Source: UBA3537 sp964219345 (GTDB taxonomy: Bacteria; Bacteroidota; Bacteroidia; Flavobacteriales; Flavobacteriaceae). Taken from it: a stretch of DNA of 51,362 nucleotides. Positions within the stretch are counted from its first letter, which is position 1. Every line of letters begins with the position of its first letter. Where the stretch lies: positions 1 to 51,362 of the forward strand of contig CAXPPN010000026.1 in assembly GCA_964219345.1 (NCBI GenBank). Reading direction: 5' to 3'. A model generated the notes under the pieces. The model was not told where the DNA came from, searched no databases, and was given only the letters and a program-made list of their open reading frames with translations. Shown piece after piece: positions 32,867-41,064 of this stretch. The translations under genes and the position numbers were made by a program.

Positions 32867-33456
32867 TCTTGATATCCTAAAATTGCTAAAATCAAAAATA
32901 TTGTAAACTGGATTCCAGAAAACCCAAGTCCTTTTGTAAAGTACAAAGGTATGGAGATTATATTTCCTACAATCCAAAACAACCAATGTTCTATTTTTTT
33001 ATTGGCCATGAGCCACATTGCCGCAAAGAAAACTCCTGTAGTAAAGGTGTCAAAATAGTCTGTAAATTGATTAAACCGATCAAAATAAAGATAAACCAAA
33101 ACAACAAAAACTGCTGTAGTGCTAAATATAACCAATGCTTTGGTCATATCTTTTATGCTTGAATAGGTTATTTGAATTTCATTTCCAGCAACTAGTTTCC
33201 TCCACATCAACCAGCCATACAAGCTCATTAGTGTATAATATATGTTTATAATAGCATCGCCGTAGAGCGCAAATTGATAACAAATGTATACATACAACAA
33301 CGTGCTTATAATCCCTGTAGGAAAAACCAAAATATGTTCTTTTTTGGCAAACCATACACTTATTATACCTAAAACTACAGCTAGAAGTTCTAAAAAAATA
33401 TTTAATGGGGTTGCATTGGTATAAGGTGACGTAAAAAAATCAATAATTTCATTCAT
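32827..33456 (-). CDS. PnuC/PnuT-family vitamin transporter
   Basis: A 209-residue inner-membrane protein with about seven helices, matching the PnuC family of facilitators for nicotinamide riboside and, in the PnuT branch, thiamine. Family features include LLAVVLGIISVWFAKKEHIL and the Trp-rich LYGWLMWRKL around residues 76-85, and a late YFTKGLGFSGIQFTIFLILA. The ATG at 33454-33456 (MNEIIDFF) overlaps the stop of the phosphopantetheinyl transferase gene by 4 bases. The nearby TPP riboswitch favours the thiamine branch; the NadR-like kinase favours nicotinamide riboside. Confidence 0.88.
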   Translation of the reverse strand: MNEIIDFFTSPYTNATPLNIFLELLAVVLGIISVWFAKKEHILVFPTGIISTLLYVYICYQFALYGDAIINIYYTLMSLYGWLMWRKLVAGNEIQITYSSIKDMTKALVIFSTTAVFVVLVYLYFDRFNQFTDYFDTFTTGVFFAAMWLMANKKIEHWLFWIVGNIISIPLYFTKGLGFSGIQFTIFLILAILGYQEWKKNLNNSQPTA

Positions 33457-34085
33457 ATTAATGGTGTTGTTATGGCGCAACCAAATCCTTCAAATTCTAA
33501 AAACATTCCTTCAAAACGTTGGCGGTTAGTTTCATCTAAAATCCAAGCCACTGTAGAATTTTTTTCTTTTCCAAAAGGAATTACCATAAAATGTTTTTTA
33601 AAAGACATTCCAGGAGTTGCATAAAGTTTATACAACGATTCTTTTATACACCAAACCCAAGTTAGCTTTTGAATATAATCTTCACTATTTTCTCGTAAAA
33701 AACACGCTTCAAAGTCTATAAATTTTGATGCGATTTTTGTTATTTTCTCTCTTTGTTTTTCAATATCAATACCAACAGGTTTTGAGCTCACTACCACTGC
33801 AGAAAACGTATATGAATGTGTAATGGAAATATAGTTCCCATCTTTCAAATGAGGTTTCCCATTACCATCATAAAAAAGATCAAAATCTGAATAGCCAAAC
33901 GCTTTTAAGAGCATACGTACACTCAAAAACCCTCTTTGATGAAGTTCACTTTTCATTGTGTTAACTCTGTTGATACTTTCTTTTTTTAGCTCAACATTTT
34001 GCAGCAATTCCGTGTATGACTCTGTAATGTTCCATATTTTAACATTAGTTTGTGAGTTTATAGCTATGGATTTATAAATTGGCAT
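33453..34085 (-). CDS. 4'-phosphopantetheinyl transferase superfamily protein
   Basis: A 210-residue Sfp-type enzyme that attaches the phosphopantetheine arm of CoA to a Ser on carrier proteins. The metal and CoA motifs are ISITHSYTFSAVVVSS, VGIDIEKQREKI and WCIKESLYKLYA in the expected order. The gene is first in the minus-strand vitamin-uptake operon, divergent from ahcY across 110 bases. Its presence there is probably positional rather than functional. The carrier protein target is not in the window. Confidence 0.9.
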   Translation of the reverse strand: MPIYKSIAINSQTNVKIWNITESYTELLQNVELKKESINRVNTMKSELHQRGFLSVRMLLKAFGYSDFDLFYDGNGKPHLKDGNYISITHSYTFSAVVVSSKPVGIDIEKQREKITKIASKFIDFEACFLRENSEDYIQKLTWVWCIKESLYKLYATPGMSFKKHFMVIPFGKEKNSTVAWILDETNRQRFEGMFLEFEGFGCAITTPLI

Positions 34086-34108
34086 ATGAGATTTAAAAAG
34101 TTAATAAC

Positions 34109-34116
34109 TATCTTTG
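34109..34116 (+). promoter_or_regulatory. -7 promoter element of ahcY
   Basis: TATCTTTG is an exact TAnnTTTG match, giving a leader of about 75 bases before the ahcY ATG. The leader contains a small hairpin, TTTGGA with TCCAAA (34152-34170). No -33 TTTG was found, and the leader does not resemble a known SAH or SAM riboswitch. Confidence 0.45.
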
Positions 34117-34195
34117 CAGCATAATTGAAACTTTAAACGAAAGTACACTATTTTGGAGGTTTTTTCCAAACTAGTATCTAATTAAAATTGAACAA

Positions 34196-35512
34196 ATGAG
34201 CGTCAAAACTATCCCTTATGTTCCCTTTAAAGTAAAAGACATGTCTCTTGCGGAATGGGGAAGAAAAGAAATTGAATTGGCTGAAGCAGAGATGCCAGGC
34301 CTGATGAGTCTTAGAGAAGAATATAAAGACAGTCAACCATTAAAAGGTGCGCGAATTGCCGGATGCCTTCATATGACTATTCAAACAGCTGTGCTTATTG
34401 AAACACTTGTTGCACTTGGTGCAGAAGTAACATGGAGTTCTTGTAATATATTCTCTACACAAGATCAAGCCGCTGCTGCCATTGCCGCTGCAGACATTCC
34501 CGTTTATGCTTGGAAAGGTATGAATGAAGAGGAATTTGATTGGTGTATAGAGCAAACTCTATTTTTTGGGGAAGACCGAAAACCGCTCAACATGATTTTG
34601 GATGATGGTGGCGATTTGACTAATCTCGTTTTTGATCATTACCCAGAACTTACAACTGGGATCAATGGACTAAGTGAAGAAACAACAACAGGTGTACATC
34701 GCTTATATGAGCGTATGAAAAATGGTACTTTGGCCATGCCTGCTATCAATGTAAATGATTCTGTAACCAAAAGTAAATTTGACAATAAATACGGTTGTAA
34801 AGAAAGTGCTGTAGATGCTGTCCGCAGAGCAACTGACATTATGCTTGCTGGAAAACGTGTTGTCGTTTGTGGTTATGGTGATGTTGGAAAAGGAACTGCA
34901 GCATCATTTAGAGGGGCAGGAAGTATTGTAACAATTACTGAAATTGATCCAATATGCGCGCTTCAAGCTGCAATGGATGGATTTGAAGTAAAAAAACTGG
35001 AAACTGTTCTTCCTGTTACAGATATTGTAGTCACAGCAACTGGCAATAAAGACATCGTTCAAAGTCATCATTTTAAAGCTATGAAAGATAAAACTATTGT
35101 ATGTAATATTGGACACTTTGATAACGAAATAGATATGGCATGGCTCAATGAAAATTATGGCCATACCAAAAATGAAATCAAAGCGCAGGTTGATAAATAC
35201 ACCGTTGATGGTAATGATATTATTGTTTTGGCTGAAGGTCGATTGGTAAATCTTGGTTGTGCAACTGGACACCCAAGTTTTGTAATGAGTAACTCATTTA
35301 CAAATCAAGTTTTAGCACAAATAGAATTGTGGAACAATAAAGAAGCTTATGAAAATAAAGTATATATGCTTCCAAAACATTTGGACGAAAAAGTAGCAAA
35401 ACTACATCTCGAAAAAATTGGTGTAGAGCTTACAGAGCTAAGAAAAGATCAAGCAAGTTATATTGGTGTTCAGCAATATGGTCCATTTAAACCTGAGTAT
35501 TACCGCTATTAA
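34196..35512 (+). CDS. ahcY: adenosylhomocysteinase
   Basis: A 438-residue NAD-dependent cytosolic enzyme that splits S-adenosylhomocysteine into adenosine and homocysteine, keeping methylation reactions going. Visible motifs are GCLHMTIQTAVLIETL, SSCNIFSTQDQAAAAIA, DDGGDLTNL, the NAD-binding GYGDVGKGTAASFRGAG and the C-terminal HLDEKVAKLHL with the ending KPEYYRY. The length is normal. It is a single-gene unit: its own promoter box lies upstream and a strong terminator follows 18 bases after the stop. Confidence 0.98.
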   Translation: MSVKTIPYVPFKVKDMSLAEWGRKEIELAEAEMPGLMSLREEYKDSQPLKGARIAGCLHMTIQTAVLIETLVALGAEVTWSSCNIFSTQDQAAAAIAAADIPVYAWKGMNEEEFDWCIEQTLFFGEDRKPLNMILDDGGDLTNLVFDHYPELTTGINGLSEETTTGVHRLYERMKNGTLAMPAINVNDSVTKSKFDNKYGCKESAVDAVRRATDIMLAGKRVVVCGYGDVGKGTAASFRGAGSIVTITEIDPICALQAAMDGFEVKKLETVLPVTDIVVTATGNKDIVQSHHFKAMKDKTIVCNIGHFDNEIDMAWLNENYGHTKNEIKAQVDKYTVDGNDIIVLAEGRLVNLGCATGHPSFVMSNSFTNQVLAQIELWNNKEAYENKVYMLPKHLDEKVAKLHLEKIGVELTELRKDQASYIGVQQYGPFKPEYYRY

Positions 35513-35530
35513 AATTAATTTTAATAAATA

Positions 35531-35560
35531 AAAAGGCCTTAGAAATTTCTAAGGCCTTTT
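35531..35560 (+). terminator. Rho-independent terminator of ahcY
   Basis: A perfect inverted repeat with arms AAAAGGCCTTAGA and TCTAAGGCCTTTT around a 4-base centre, followed by more T. It is a strong, symmetric terminator. Confidence 0.9.
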
Positions 35561-35635
35561 TTTATAACTTAATCTATAAATTGGCACAATTTTAGATACA
35601 TTTTGTTCGTTATAATACAAAAAACCAAAACTACT

Positions 35636-36496
35636 ATGAGAAAACTAAATTTATTTCTTTCAGCTATTGTTTTAGTTTCAATAGCTTTTATTTCATCCTG
35701 TTCAAAGGATGACGAGTCTGTTGCAGCACATCCTTTCATTGAAATTAAAGATGACGCCACCTTTCATGGCAACTTTAAAAGCAACATTGTAGTCGTAAAT
35801 ACACAAGGTGGACCAGTAACCAGACTTGAGGATGATATTTTAAAAGACATTATACAAGAAAGTAAAATGAACGATGCTCTTTTTGTTAATGTATTTCAGG
35901 CACAGACCAAAGAACCTCATTTATTCACCAAAACAGATATCACATTTGAAGACGCTAAAAAGTACGATAAATCTTCGGTGGAACGTCTAAAAAAAGTGGT
36001 AGATTATTTTAAAGAGAAAAACAAAAAAGTATATGTGCTAGGTATTTCATTTGGAGCATTTATGACTCAAGAACTCATAGCCAGTTATGGTATTGATGTA
36101 GCCGATGGTTATCTTATTATGGTCGGACGATTGGATATAGACGAAGATACATGGAAACCGTTTAGCGAAGGGAAAATGACAAAATATGTATATGATAATA
36201 ACGGCGATTATACCATTGAACTTGTAACTGATGAACTAGATGTTGAAGAAAGAAACATGAATCGTTTAGCCGCTGGACTAGGATTTAATCGCTATACAGA
36301 ACGCTTAAAAGGTATAAGTGACTTATCCAAAATTACATACGTTTATGGCACTAAAGATGAGCAAGTTGGTCCATTATCTGTTGATGAAACTAAATTTTTA
36401 GAAGATAGAAAAGCACAAATCGGAAAAAACGATGGTGCAAATCATGATGAAGCCATTCAAGCGGGCGTGAGTTTAATAAATCAACTGTTTAAATAA
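35636..36496 (+). CDS. alpha/beta hydrolase-like lipoprotein
   Basis: A 286-residue protein with a leader ending in SSC followed by SKDD, the Bacteroidota lipoprotein pattern for export to the outer membrane surface (acidic residues after Cys). The nucleophile-elbow-like GISFGAF (about residue 140) fits the GxSxG motif of alpha/beta hydrolases, and YVYGTKDEQVGP later resembles the acid-loop region. A final catalytic His may be the one in GANHDEA. The substrate is unknown. The ATG at 35636 was chosen because it begins the signal peptide; a possible earlier start at 35603 adds residues before it. The terminator follows 17 bases after the stop. Confidence 0.72.
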   Translation: MRKLNLFLSAIVLVSIAFISSCSKDDESVAAHPFIEIKDDATFHGNFKSNIVVVNTQGGPVTRLEDDILKDIIQESKMNDALFVNVFQAQTKEPHLFTKTDITFEDAKKYDKSSVERLKKVVDYFKEKNKKVYVLGISFGAFMTQELIASYGIDVADGYLIMVGRLDIDEDTWKPFSEGKMTKYVYDNNGDYTIELVTDELDVEERNMNRLAAGLGFNRYTERLKGISDLSKITYVYGTKDEQVGPLSVDETKFLEDRKAQIGKNDGANHDEAIQAGVSLINQLFK

Positions 36497-36513
36497 AATT
36501 TAGAGAAATAAAC

Positions 36514-36546
36514 AAAAAAAGGTCGCATGATTATGCGACCTTTTTT
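36514..36546. terminator. bidirectional terminator between the hydrolase-like gene and rpmA
   Basis: AAAAAAGGTCGCAT pairs with ATGCGACCTTTTTT around a GATT loop. It lies between two convergent genes and has A and T tracts on both sides, so it can serve both. Confidence 0.9.
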
Positions 36547-36563
36547 ATTAAATAAATTTATAT

Positions 36564-36824
36564 TTAAGCTTCAAAAGGAACTACAGAAACATAAGATTTG
36601 TTATTCTTTTTCTTTTCAAACTTTACAATACCATCCACCTTAGCGTGAAGGGTATGATCTTTCCCAGCATAAACATTTTCACCTGGATTATGCGCAGTAC
36701 CTCTTTGTCTTACAATGATGTTTCCTGCAACGGCAGCTTGTCCACCAAAAATCTTTACCCCAAGGCGTTTCGATTCTGATTCTCTACCGTTTTTCGAACT
36801 TCCGACTCCTTTTTTATGTGCCAT
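36564..36824 (-). CDS. rpmA: 50S ribosomal protein L27
   Basis: An 86-residue ribosomal protein near the peptidyl-transferase centre. The N-terminus MAHKKGVGSSKNGRESESK and the FGGQAAVAGNIIVRQRGT motif are diagnostic. It starts directly as MAHKKG, so the cleavable N-terminal extension known from Firmicutes is absent. It follows rplU by 25 bases in the usual two-gene operon. Confidence 0.98.
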   Translation of the reverse strand: MAHKKGVGSSKNGRESESKRLGVKIFGGQAAVAGNIIVRQRGTAHNPGENVYAGKDHTLHAKVDGIVKFEKKKNNKSYVSVVPFEA

Positions 36825-36849
36825 TTTATGTCGATTTTAATGTTATAGT

Positions 36850-37374
36850 TTAGCTAAGGGCTGCGATTAAATCTGCTTTTTTCATGGCAGAAATTCCAGT
36901 AATTCCTTTAGCTTTTGCTAATTCTTTTAATTGTGCAACTGTCATTTTACTAAAATCTTCTGTTGGTGCTTCTGCTTTTGGAGCAGTTGCCTTTTGAGCT
37001 GACTTAGCTTTTGTTGCAGCAGGTTTTGCTGTTGACTTCGCTGGAGCAGCTTTCTTTGCTCCTGAAGCTAAAATGTCTTCAATCTGGATTTCAGTTAAGG
37101 CTTGGCGATGACCATTCTTTACTCTGTATCCTTTACGTCTTTTCTTTTTAAAGACAATCACTTTATCACCTTTGAGGTGCTTTAAGACTTTTGCTCCTAC
37201 TTGAGCGCCGTCTATAGCTGGGGCGCCTACTGTGACTTTGTCTCCGTCTGCTAAAAGAAGAACATTGTCAAAAGCGACTTTTTTTCCTTCTTCGGTTTGC
37301 AAACGATGAACAAAGACTTTTTGGTCTTTTTCAACTTTGAATTGTTGCCCTGCTATCTCTACAATTGCGTACAT
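36850..37374 (-). CDS. rplU: 50S ribosomal protein L21 with C-terminal extension
   Basis: A 174-residue protein, whereas L21 is usually near 103. The first 100 residues are normal L21 (MYAIVEIAGQQFKVEKDQK, KVIVFKKKRRKGYRVKNGHR). A Lys/Ala/Pro linker of about 35 residues follows, then a compact helical segment SKMTVAQLKELAKAKGITG with MKKADLIAAL, resembling SAP or Rho-N nucleic-acid-binding motifs. Such tails are seen in other Bacteroidota L21 proteins, but their role is not established. A near-perfect promoter lies 60 bases upstream. Confidence 0.97.
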   Translation of the reverse strand: MYAIVEIAGQQFKVEKDQKVFVHRLQTEEGKKVAFDNVLLLADGDKVTVGAPAIDGAQVGAKVLKHLKGDKVIVFKKKRRKGYRVKNGHRQALTEIQIEDILASGAKKAAPAKSTAKPAATKAKSAQKATAPKAEAPTEDFSKMTVAQLKELAKAKGITGISAMKKADLIAALS

Positions 37375-37433
37375 AGCGTTACGTTTTTATTAATTTGATT
37401 TTTAAACCTTAAAATTTTCTTCCAAGGCGGGTG

Positions 37434-37464
37434 CAAATATAATTCTAATAAATTAATCTACAAA
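37434..37464 (-). promoter_or_regulatory. Bacteroidota-type promoter of rplU-rpmA
   Basis: On the minus strand TTTG (37461-37464) is followed after exactly 19 bases by TATATTTG (37434-37441), the ideal consensus and spacing. Transcription should begin near 37427, leaving a leader of about 53 bases. Confidence 0.8.
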
Positions 37465-37520
37465 TTATTTACAGCTATTGTTTTAAGTGAAATTTATAGT
37501 GTAAAATTGCTTAAAAACAC

Positions 37521-37528
37521 TATTTTTG
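37521..37528 (+). promoter_or_regulatory. -7 promoter element of the M16 peptidase pair
   Basis: TATTTTTG is an exact TAnnTTTG match 70 bases before the ATG at 37599. The nearest TTG lies only 11 bases upstream, so the -33 box is uncertain. Confidence 0.4.
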
Positions 37529-37598
37529 ATTTCCGGCTGTAACATTTTTTAAAATTTTCAGTCTAATTATTTACATACTAAAAATTAAAAACAATCAC

Positions 37599-38918
37599 AT
37601 GAAAATTTATTTAAACGCTTTAACTGCTGTGTTGATGATTTCGTCTTCTTTGTTAGCACAAGAAGTTAAATTTGAAGAATATGATTTGAGCAATGGGATG
37701 CATGTTATTTTGCACCAAGACAACACTGCTCCGGTAGTAACAACTTCTGTTATGTACCATGTAGGTGCAAAGGATGAAAATCCAGAACGTACTGGATTTG
37801 CTCACTTTTTTGAGCATTTACTTTTTGAAGGAACAGTAAACATTCCAAAAGGAGAATGGTTTACAATTGTTACCTCAAATGGTGGTAGTAACAACGCTAA
37901 TACAACTGATGACCGAACATATTATTATGAAGTATTCCCATCAAATAATGTAGAACTTGGTCTTTGGATGGAATCTGAAAGATTGTTACACCCAGTAATC
38001 AATCAAGATGGTGTAGACACTCAAAATGAAGTTGTAAAAGAAGAAAAGCGATTAAGAGTAGACAACAGTCCTTATGGAAAGTTCTTAGAAAATGTCAAAC
38101 TTCATATGTTTAAAAAACACCCCTATAAAGGAACAACAATTGGTAAAATGGAGCATTTAGATGCTGCAACTTTAGAAGAATTTCAGGCGTTCAACAAAAA
38201 ATATTATGTTCCAAACAATGCAACTTTAGTTGTTGCGGGAGACATTGATGTTCCTGCAGTCAAAAAAATGATTGAAGATTATTTTGGGCCTATTCCAAGA
38301 GGAGAAGACATTGTTCGAAATTTTCCAAAAGAAGATCCAATTACAGAACCTATAAATGCTATTGCATATGATGCAAATATTCAAATTCCAGCTATCATGG
38401 CAGCATACAGAACACCTTCATTTAAAGACAGAGAATCTTATGTTTTAGATATGATATCAACATACTTGAGTGATGGAAAAACCTCTAAACTCTACAAAAA
38501 ACTTGTTGATGATAAGAAAATGGCTCTTCAAGCAGGTGCTATCAATTTGAGTCAAGAAGATTATGGTGTTTATATTTTATTTGGTCTACCTTTGGGTGAG
38601 ACTTCTTTAGATACTTTAGTTGAAGAAATGGATGAAGAAATTGAAAAATTGAAGTCTGATTTAATTACCGAAAGAGATTATCAGAAAATTCAAAACAAAT
38701 TTGAAAACGACTTTGTAAGTTCAAATTCTAGTGTAGAGGGGATTGCAAACTCATTAGCACGCTATCACATGCTTTATGGTGATACAAATTTAATTAATAA
38801 TGAAATTGACATTTACAGATCAATTTCTAGAGAAGAAATAAAAGCGGTTGCCAATAAATATCTAAATGCAAATCAACGTTTGCTACTGGAATATTTGCCA
38901 GAGCCTGCTAAAGAATAA
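37599..38918 (+). CDS. M16-family zinc peptidase, catalytic subunit
   Basis: A 439-residue exported metallopeptidase of the pitrilysin family. A signal peptide (MKIYLNALTAVLMISSSLLAQ) precedes the body. The inverted zinc motif HxxEH is HFFEH at residues 69-73 (FAHFFEHLLFEGT), and the downstream Glu comes in the NEVVKEEKR region. The partner gene follows after 19 bases and encodes the homologue without the zinc motif, so the two likely form a heterodimer that degrades peptides in the periplasm. Confidence 0.92.
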   Translation: MKIYLNALTAVLMISSSLLAQEVKFEEYDLSNGMHVILHQDNTAPVVTTSVMYHVGAKDENPERTGFAHFFEHLLFEGTVNIPKGEWFTIVTSNGGSNNANTTDDRTYYYEVFPSNNVELGLWMESERLLHPVINQDGVDTQNEVVKEEKRLRVDNSPYGKFLENVKLHMFKKHPYKGTTIGKMEHLDAATLEEFQAFNKKYYVPNNATLVVAGDIDVPAVKKMIEDYFGPIPRGEDIVRNFPKEDPITEPINAIAYDANIQIPAIMAAYRTPSFKDRESYVLDMISTYLSDGKTSKLYKKLVDDKKMALQAGAINLSQEDYGVYILFGLPLGETSLDTLVEEMDEEIEKLKSDLITERDYQKIQNKFENDFVSSNSSVEGIANSLARYHMLYGDTNLINNEIDIYRSISREEIKAVANKYLNANQRLLLEYLPEPAKE

Positions 38919-38937
38919 TTTTTTAAAAGACATTTAC

Positions 38938-41010
38938 ATGAAAACTAAATTATATACACTATTGGCGTTCTTATTTTTTACTGCAGGTATTACTGCACAA
39001 ATAGATCGCAGCCAACAACCAAAACCAGGTCCTGCACCAAAAATTTCTTTGGAAAAACCTGTAGAGTACGAGCTAAAAAATGGATTAAAAGTCCTAATTG
39101 TAGAAAATCACAAATTACCACGTGTTTCATACAATTTGAGCATCGATCGTAAACCAATCATTGAAGGAAATAAAGCAGGTGTAACAACTCTACTTGGGTC
39201 TATGCTTGGAAATGGAACAACCAATATTTCAAAAGACGATTTTAATGAAGAGGTTGATTTCTTAGGGGCACGTTTAAGCTTTGGTTTTGGCGGAGGATTT
39301 GCAAGTTCGCTTACAAAATATAGCACTAGAATGTTGGAACTTTTAGCAGATGCAGCTATGAATCCTCTTCTTACTAAGGAAGAATTTGAGAAAGAAAAAG
39401 AAAAATTATTAGAAGGTTTAAAATCTCAAGCAAAAAGTGTTGATGCTGTTGCCGGACGCGTTGGAGGTGCACTTTCTTATGGTGTAGATCATCCCTATGG
39501 AGAGTTTGTAACTGAAGAAACTGTAAACAATGTAAGTTTCGATGATATGCAGACATATTACAACCAATATTTCAATCCCAACGAAACATATTTGGTTGTT
39601 ATTGGAGACGTAGATACAAAAGCAACATATAAACTCATTAAAAAATATTTTGGGAAATGGAAAAAAGGAGAAGTTAACAACTCTACTGTTCCTGAAGCCA
39701 AATCAAATGTTGATGCATTAGAAATTAATTTTGTTGACATGCCAAATGCTGTGCAATCAAACATTTCTATTACAAGCAATGTAAAGTTAAAAATGAGTGA
39801 TCCAGACTATCATGCTGTTTTGATTGCTAATAAAATTTTAGGTGGTGGTTTTAATAGCTACCTAAACATGAACTTGCGCGAAGCTAACGGCTGGACATAT
39901 GGTGCGCGATCATCTGTTGGAACAGACAAATACATTTCAAGATTCTCTGCTGGTGCTGCTGTAAGAAATGCAGTAACAGACAGTGCTGTTGTTGAAACGA
40001 TTAAAGAAATTAAGCGTTTCCAAACAGAGCCTGTAGAAGCTTCTGCTCTAGCTAATGCCAAAGCAAAATATGTTGGTGATTTTGTATTAGCTCTAGAACG
40101 TCCAAGCACTATTGCACGCTATGCTGTAAATACAAAAATCAATGAATTACCAGAAGACTTCTATGCTACATATTTGGAAAAAATAAATGCTGTAACGATT
40201 GAAGATGTACAGCGTGTTGCCAACAAATATTTTACGGCAGACAATGCACGTTTTATTATTGTTGGAAAAGGAAGTGAAGTAATTGCAAATCTTGAAAAGT
40301 TAAATATTCCTATCAATTACTTTGATAAATATGCCAACCCTGTAGAAAAACCAGAACTTTCTAAGCCAATTCCAGCTGGAGTTACTGCACTTTCAGTAAT
40401 GAATAGCTATGTAGAAGCCGTTGGAGGAAAAGAGGCCTTAGAAGCTGTTGAAACTATGCTTTTTAACGCCGATGTGACTATTGAAGGTGCACCTTTTAAA
40501 CCCACTGCAGTAATGAAATTTATGGCACCAAACAAAATGTCTATGGAAATGAGTATTGCTGGTATGGGAACAATTATGAAACAAAAATTTGATGGAACCA
40601 CTGGCTATCAGGAACAACAAGGGATGAAGCAGCCAATGGGTGCAGACGAAATTGCAGAACAAGCCAGTCAAAAAGGATTATTCCCAGAACTGCACTACGC
40701 TGCAGACGAGATTGAGCTTATTAGTTTAAGCGATTTAGATGGTACTGATGTTTATAAGATTAAAGTGAACGGAAATAAAGAATCTTTCCGTTATTATGAT
40801 GCTAATTCTGGATTTCTGCTTAGAGAAGAAGCTACTGAAGAAGCTCAAGGTCAAACATTTACTTCATTGAAAGACTTTACAGAATATAAAGAGGTTAATG
40901 GAGTTTTGATTCCTTTTGGACAAAAAATTACAACAGGACCACAAGTAATTGGTATTAATGCTAGTGAAGTTTTAGTAAACTCTGGAGTTACTGAAGAAGA
41001 TTTTAAATAA
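38938..41010 (+). CDS. M16-family partner subunit with C-terminal lipoprotein-carrier-like domain
   Basis: A 690-residue exported protein. The signal peptide MKTKLYTLLAFLFFTAGITAQ is followed by two M16 domains (about residues 40-460). The position of the zinc motif reads SMLGNGTTNISK instead of HxxEH, so this is the non-catalytic partner. After about residue 470 an extra 210-residue domain (MNSYVEAVGGKEALEAVETM, then YKEVNGVLIPFGQKI) resembles the LolA/LolB-type beta fold. The ATG at 38938 starts the signal peptide; an open frame upstream to 38866 overlaps the preceding gene. A terminator follows. Confidence 0.88.
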   Translation: MKTKLYTLLAFLFFTAGITAQIDRSQQPKPGPAPKISLEKPVEYELKNGLKVLIVENHKLPRVSYNLSIDRKPIIEGNKAGVTTLLGSMLGNGTTNISKDDFNEEVDFLGARLSFGFGGGFASSLTKYSTRMLELLADAAMNPLLTKEEFEKEKEKLLEGLKSQAKSVDAVAGRVGGALSYGVDHPYGEFVTEETVNNVSFDDMQTYYNQYFNPNETYLVVIGDVDTKATYKLIKKYFGKWKKGEVNNSTVPEAKSNVDALEINFVDMPNAVQSNISITSNVKLKMSDPDYHAVLIANKILGGGFNSYLNMNLREANGWTYGARSSVGTDKYISRFSAGAAVRNAVTDSAVVETIKEIKRFQTEPVEASALANAKAKYVGDFVLALERPSTIARYAVNTKINELPEDFYATYLEKINAVTIEDVQRVANKYFTADNARFIIVGKGSEVIANLEKLNIPINYFDKYANPVEKPELSKPIPAGVTALSVMNSYVEAVGGKEALEAVETMLFNADVTIEGAPFKPTAVMKFMAPNKMSMEMSIAGMGTIMKQKFDGTTGYQEQQGMKQPMGADEIAEQASQKGLFPELHYAADEIELISLSDLDGTDVYKIKVNGNKESFRYYDANSGFLLREEATEEAQGQTFTSLKDFTEYKEVNGVLIPFGQKITTGPQVIGINASEVLVNSGVTEEDFK

Positions 41011-41031
41011 AATCTATTCCCCTGATAAACT

Positions 41032-41056
41032 AAAAAGGCTGCCGTGAGGCAGTCTT
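41032..41056. terminator. bidirectional terminator after the M16 pair and the EamA gene
   Basis: CTGCC and GGCAG pair around a GTGA loop, extended by G-T, G-C and A/T pairs, with T runs on the plus side and A runs upstream. It separates two convergent genes. Confidence 0.85.
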
Positions 41057-41064
41057 TTTTTTGA

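Noticed and set aside
32867..32986. Longer start for the NadR-like kinase at 32986
   Set aside because: Those 40 residues are an alternative frame of the transporter gene; the P-loop protein starts naturally at 32866.
34117..34195. Possible SAH or SAM riboswitch in the ahcY leader
   Set aside because: The leader of about 75 bases holds only a 6-bp hairpin with a 7-base loop and lacks conserved motifs of known SAH or SAM aptamers.
34086..34195. A second TPP riboswitch controlling the pnuC-kinase operon
   Set aside because: None of the thi-box motifs (CTGAGA, TTGAACCT, TAGGGAA) occurs upstream of the phosphopantetheinyl transferase gene on the minus strand.
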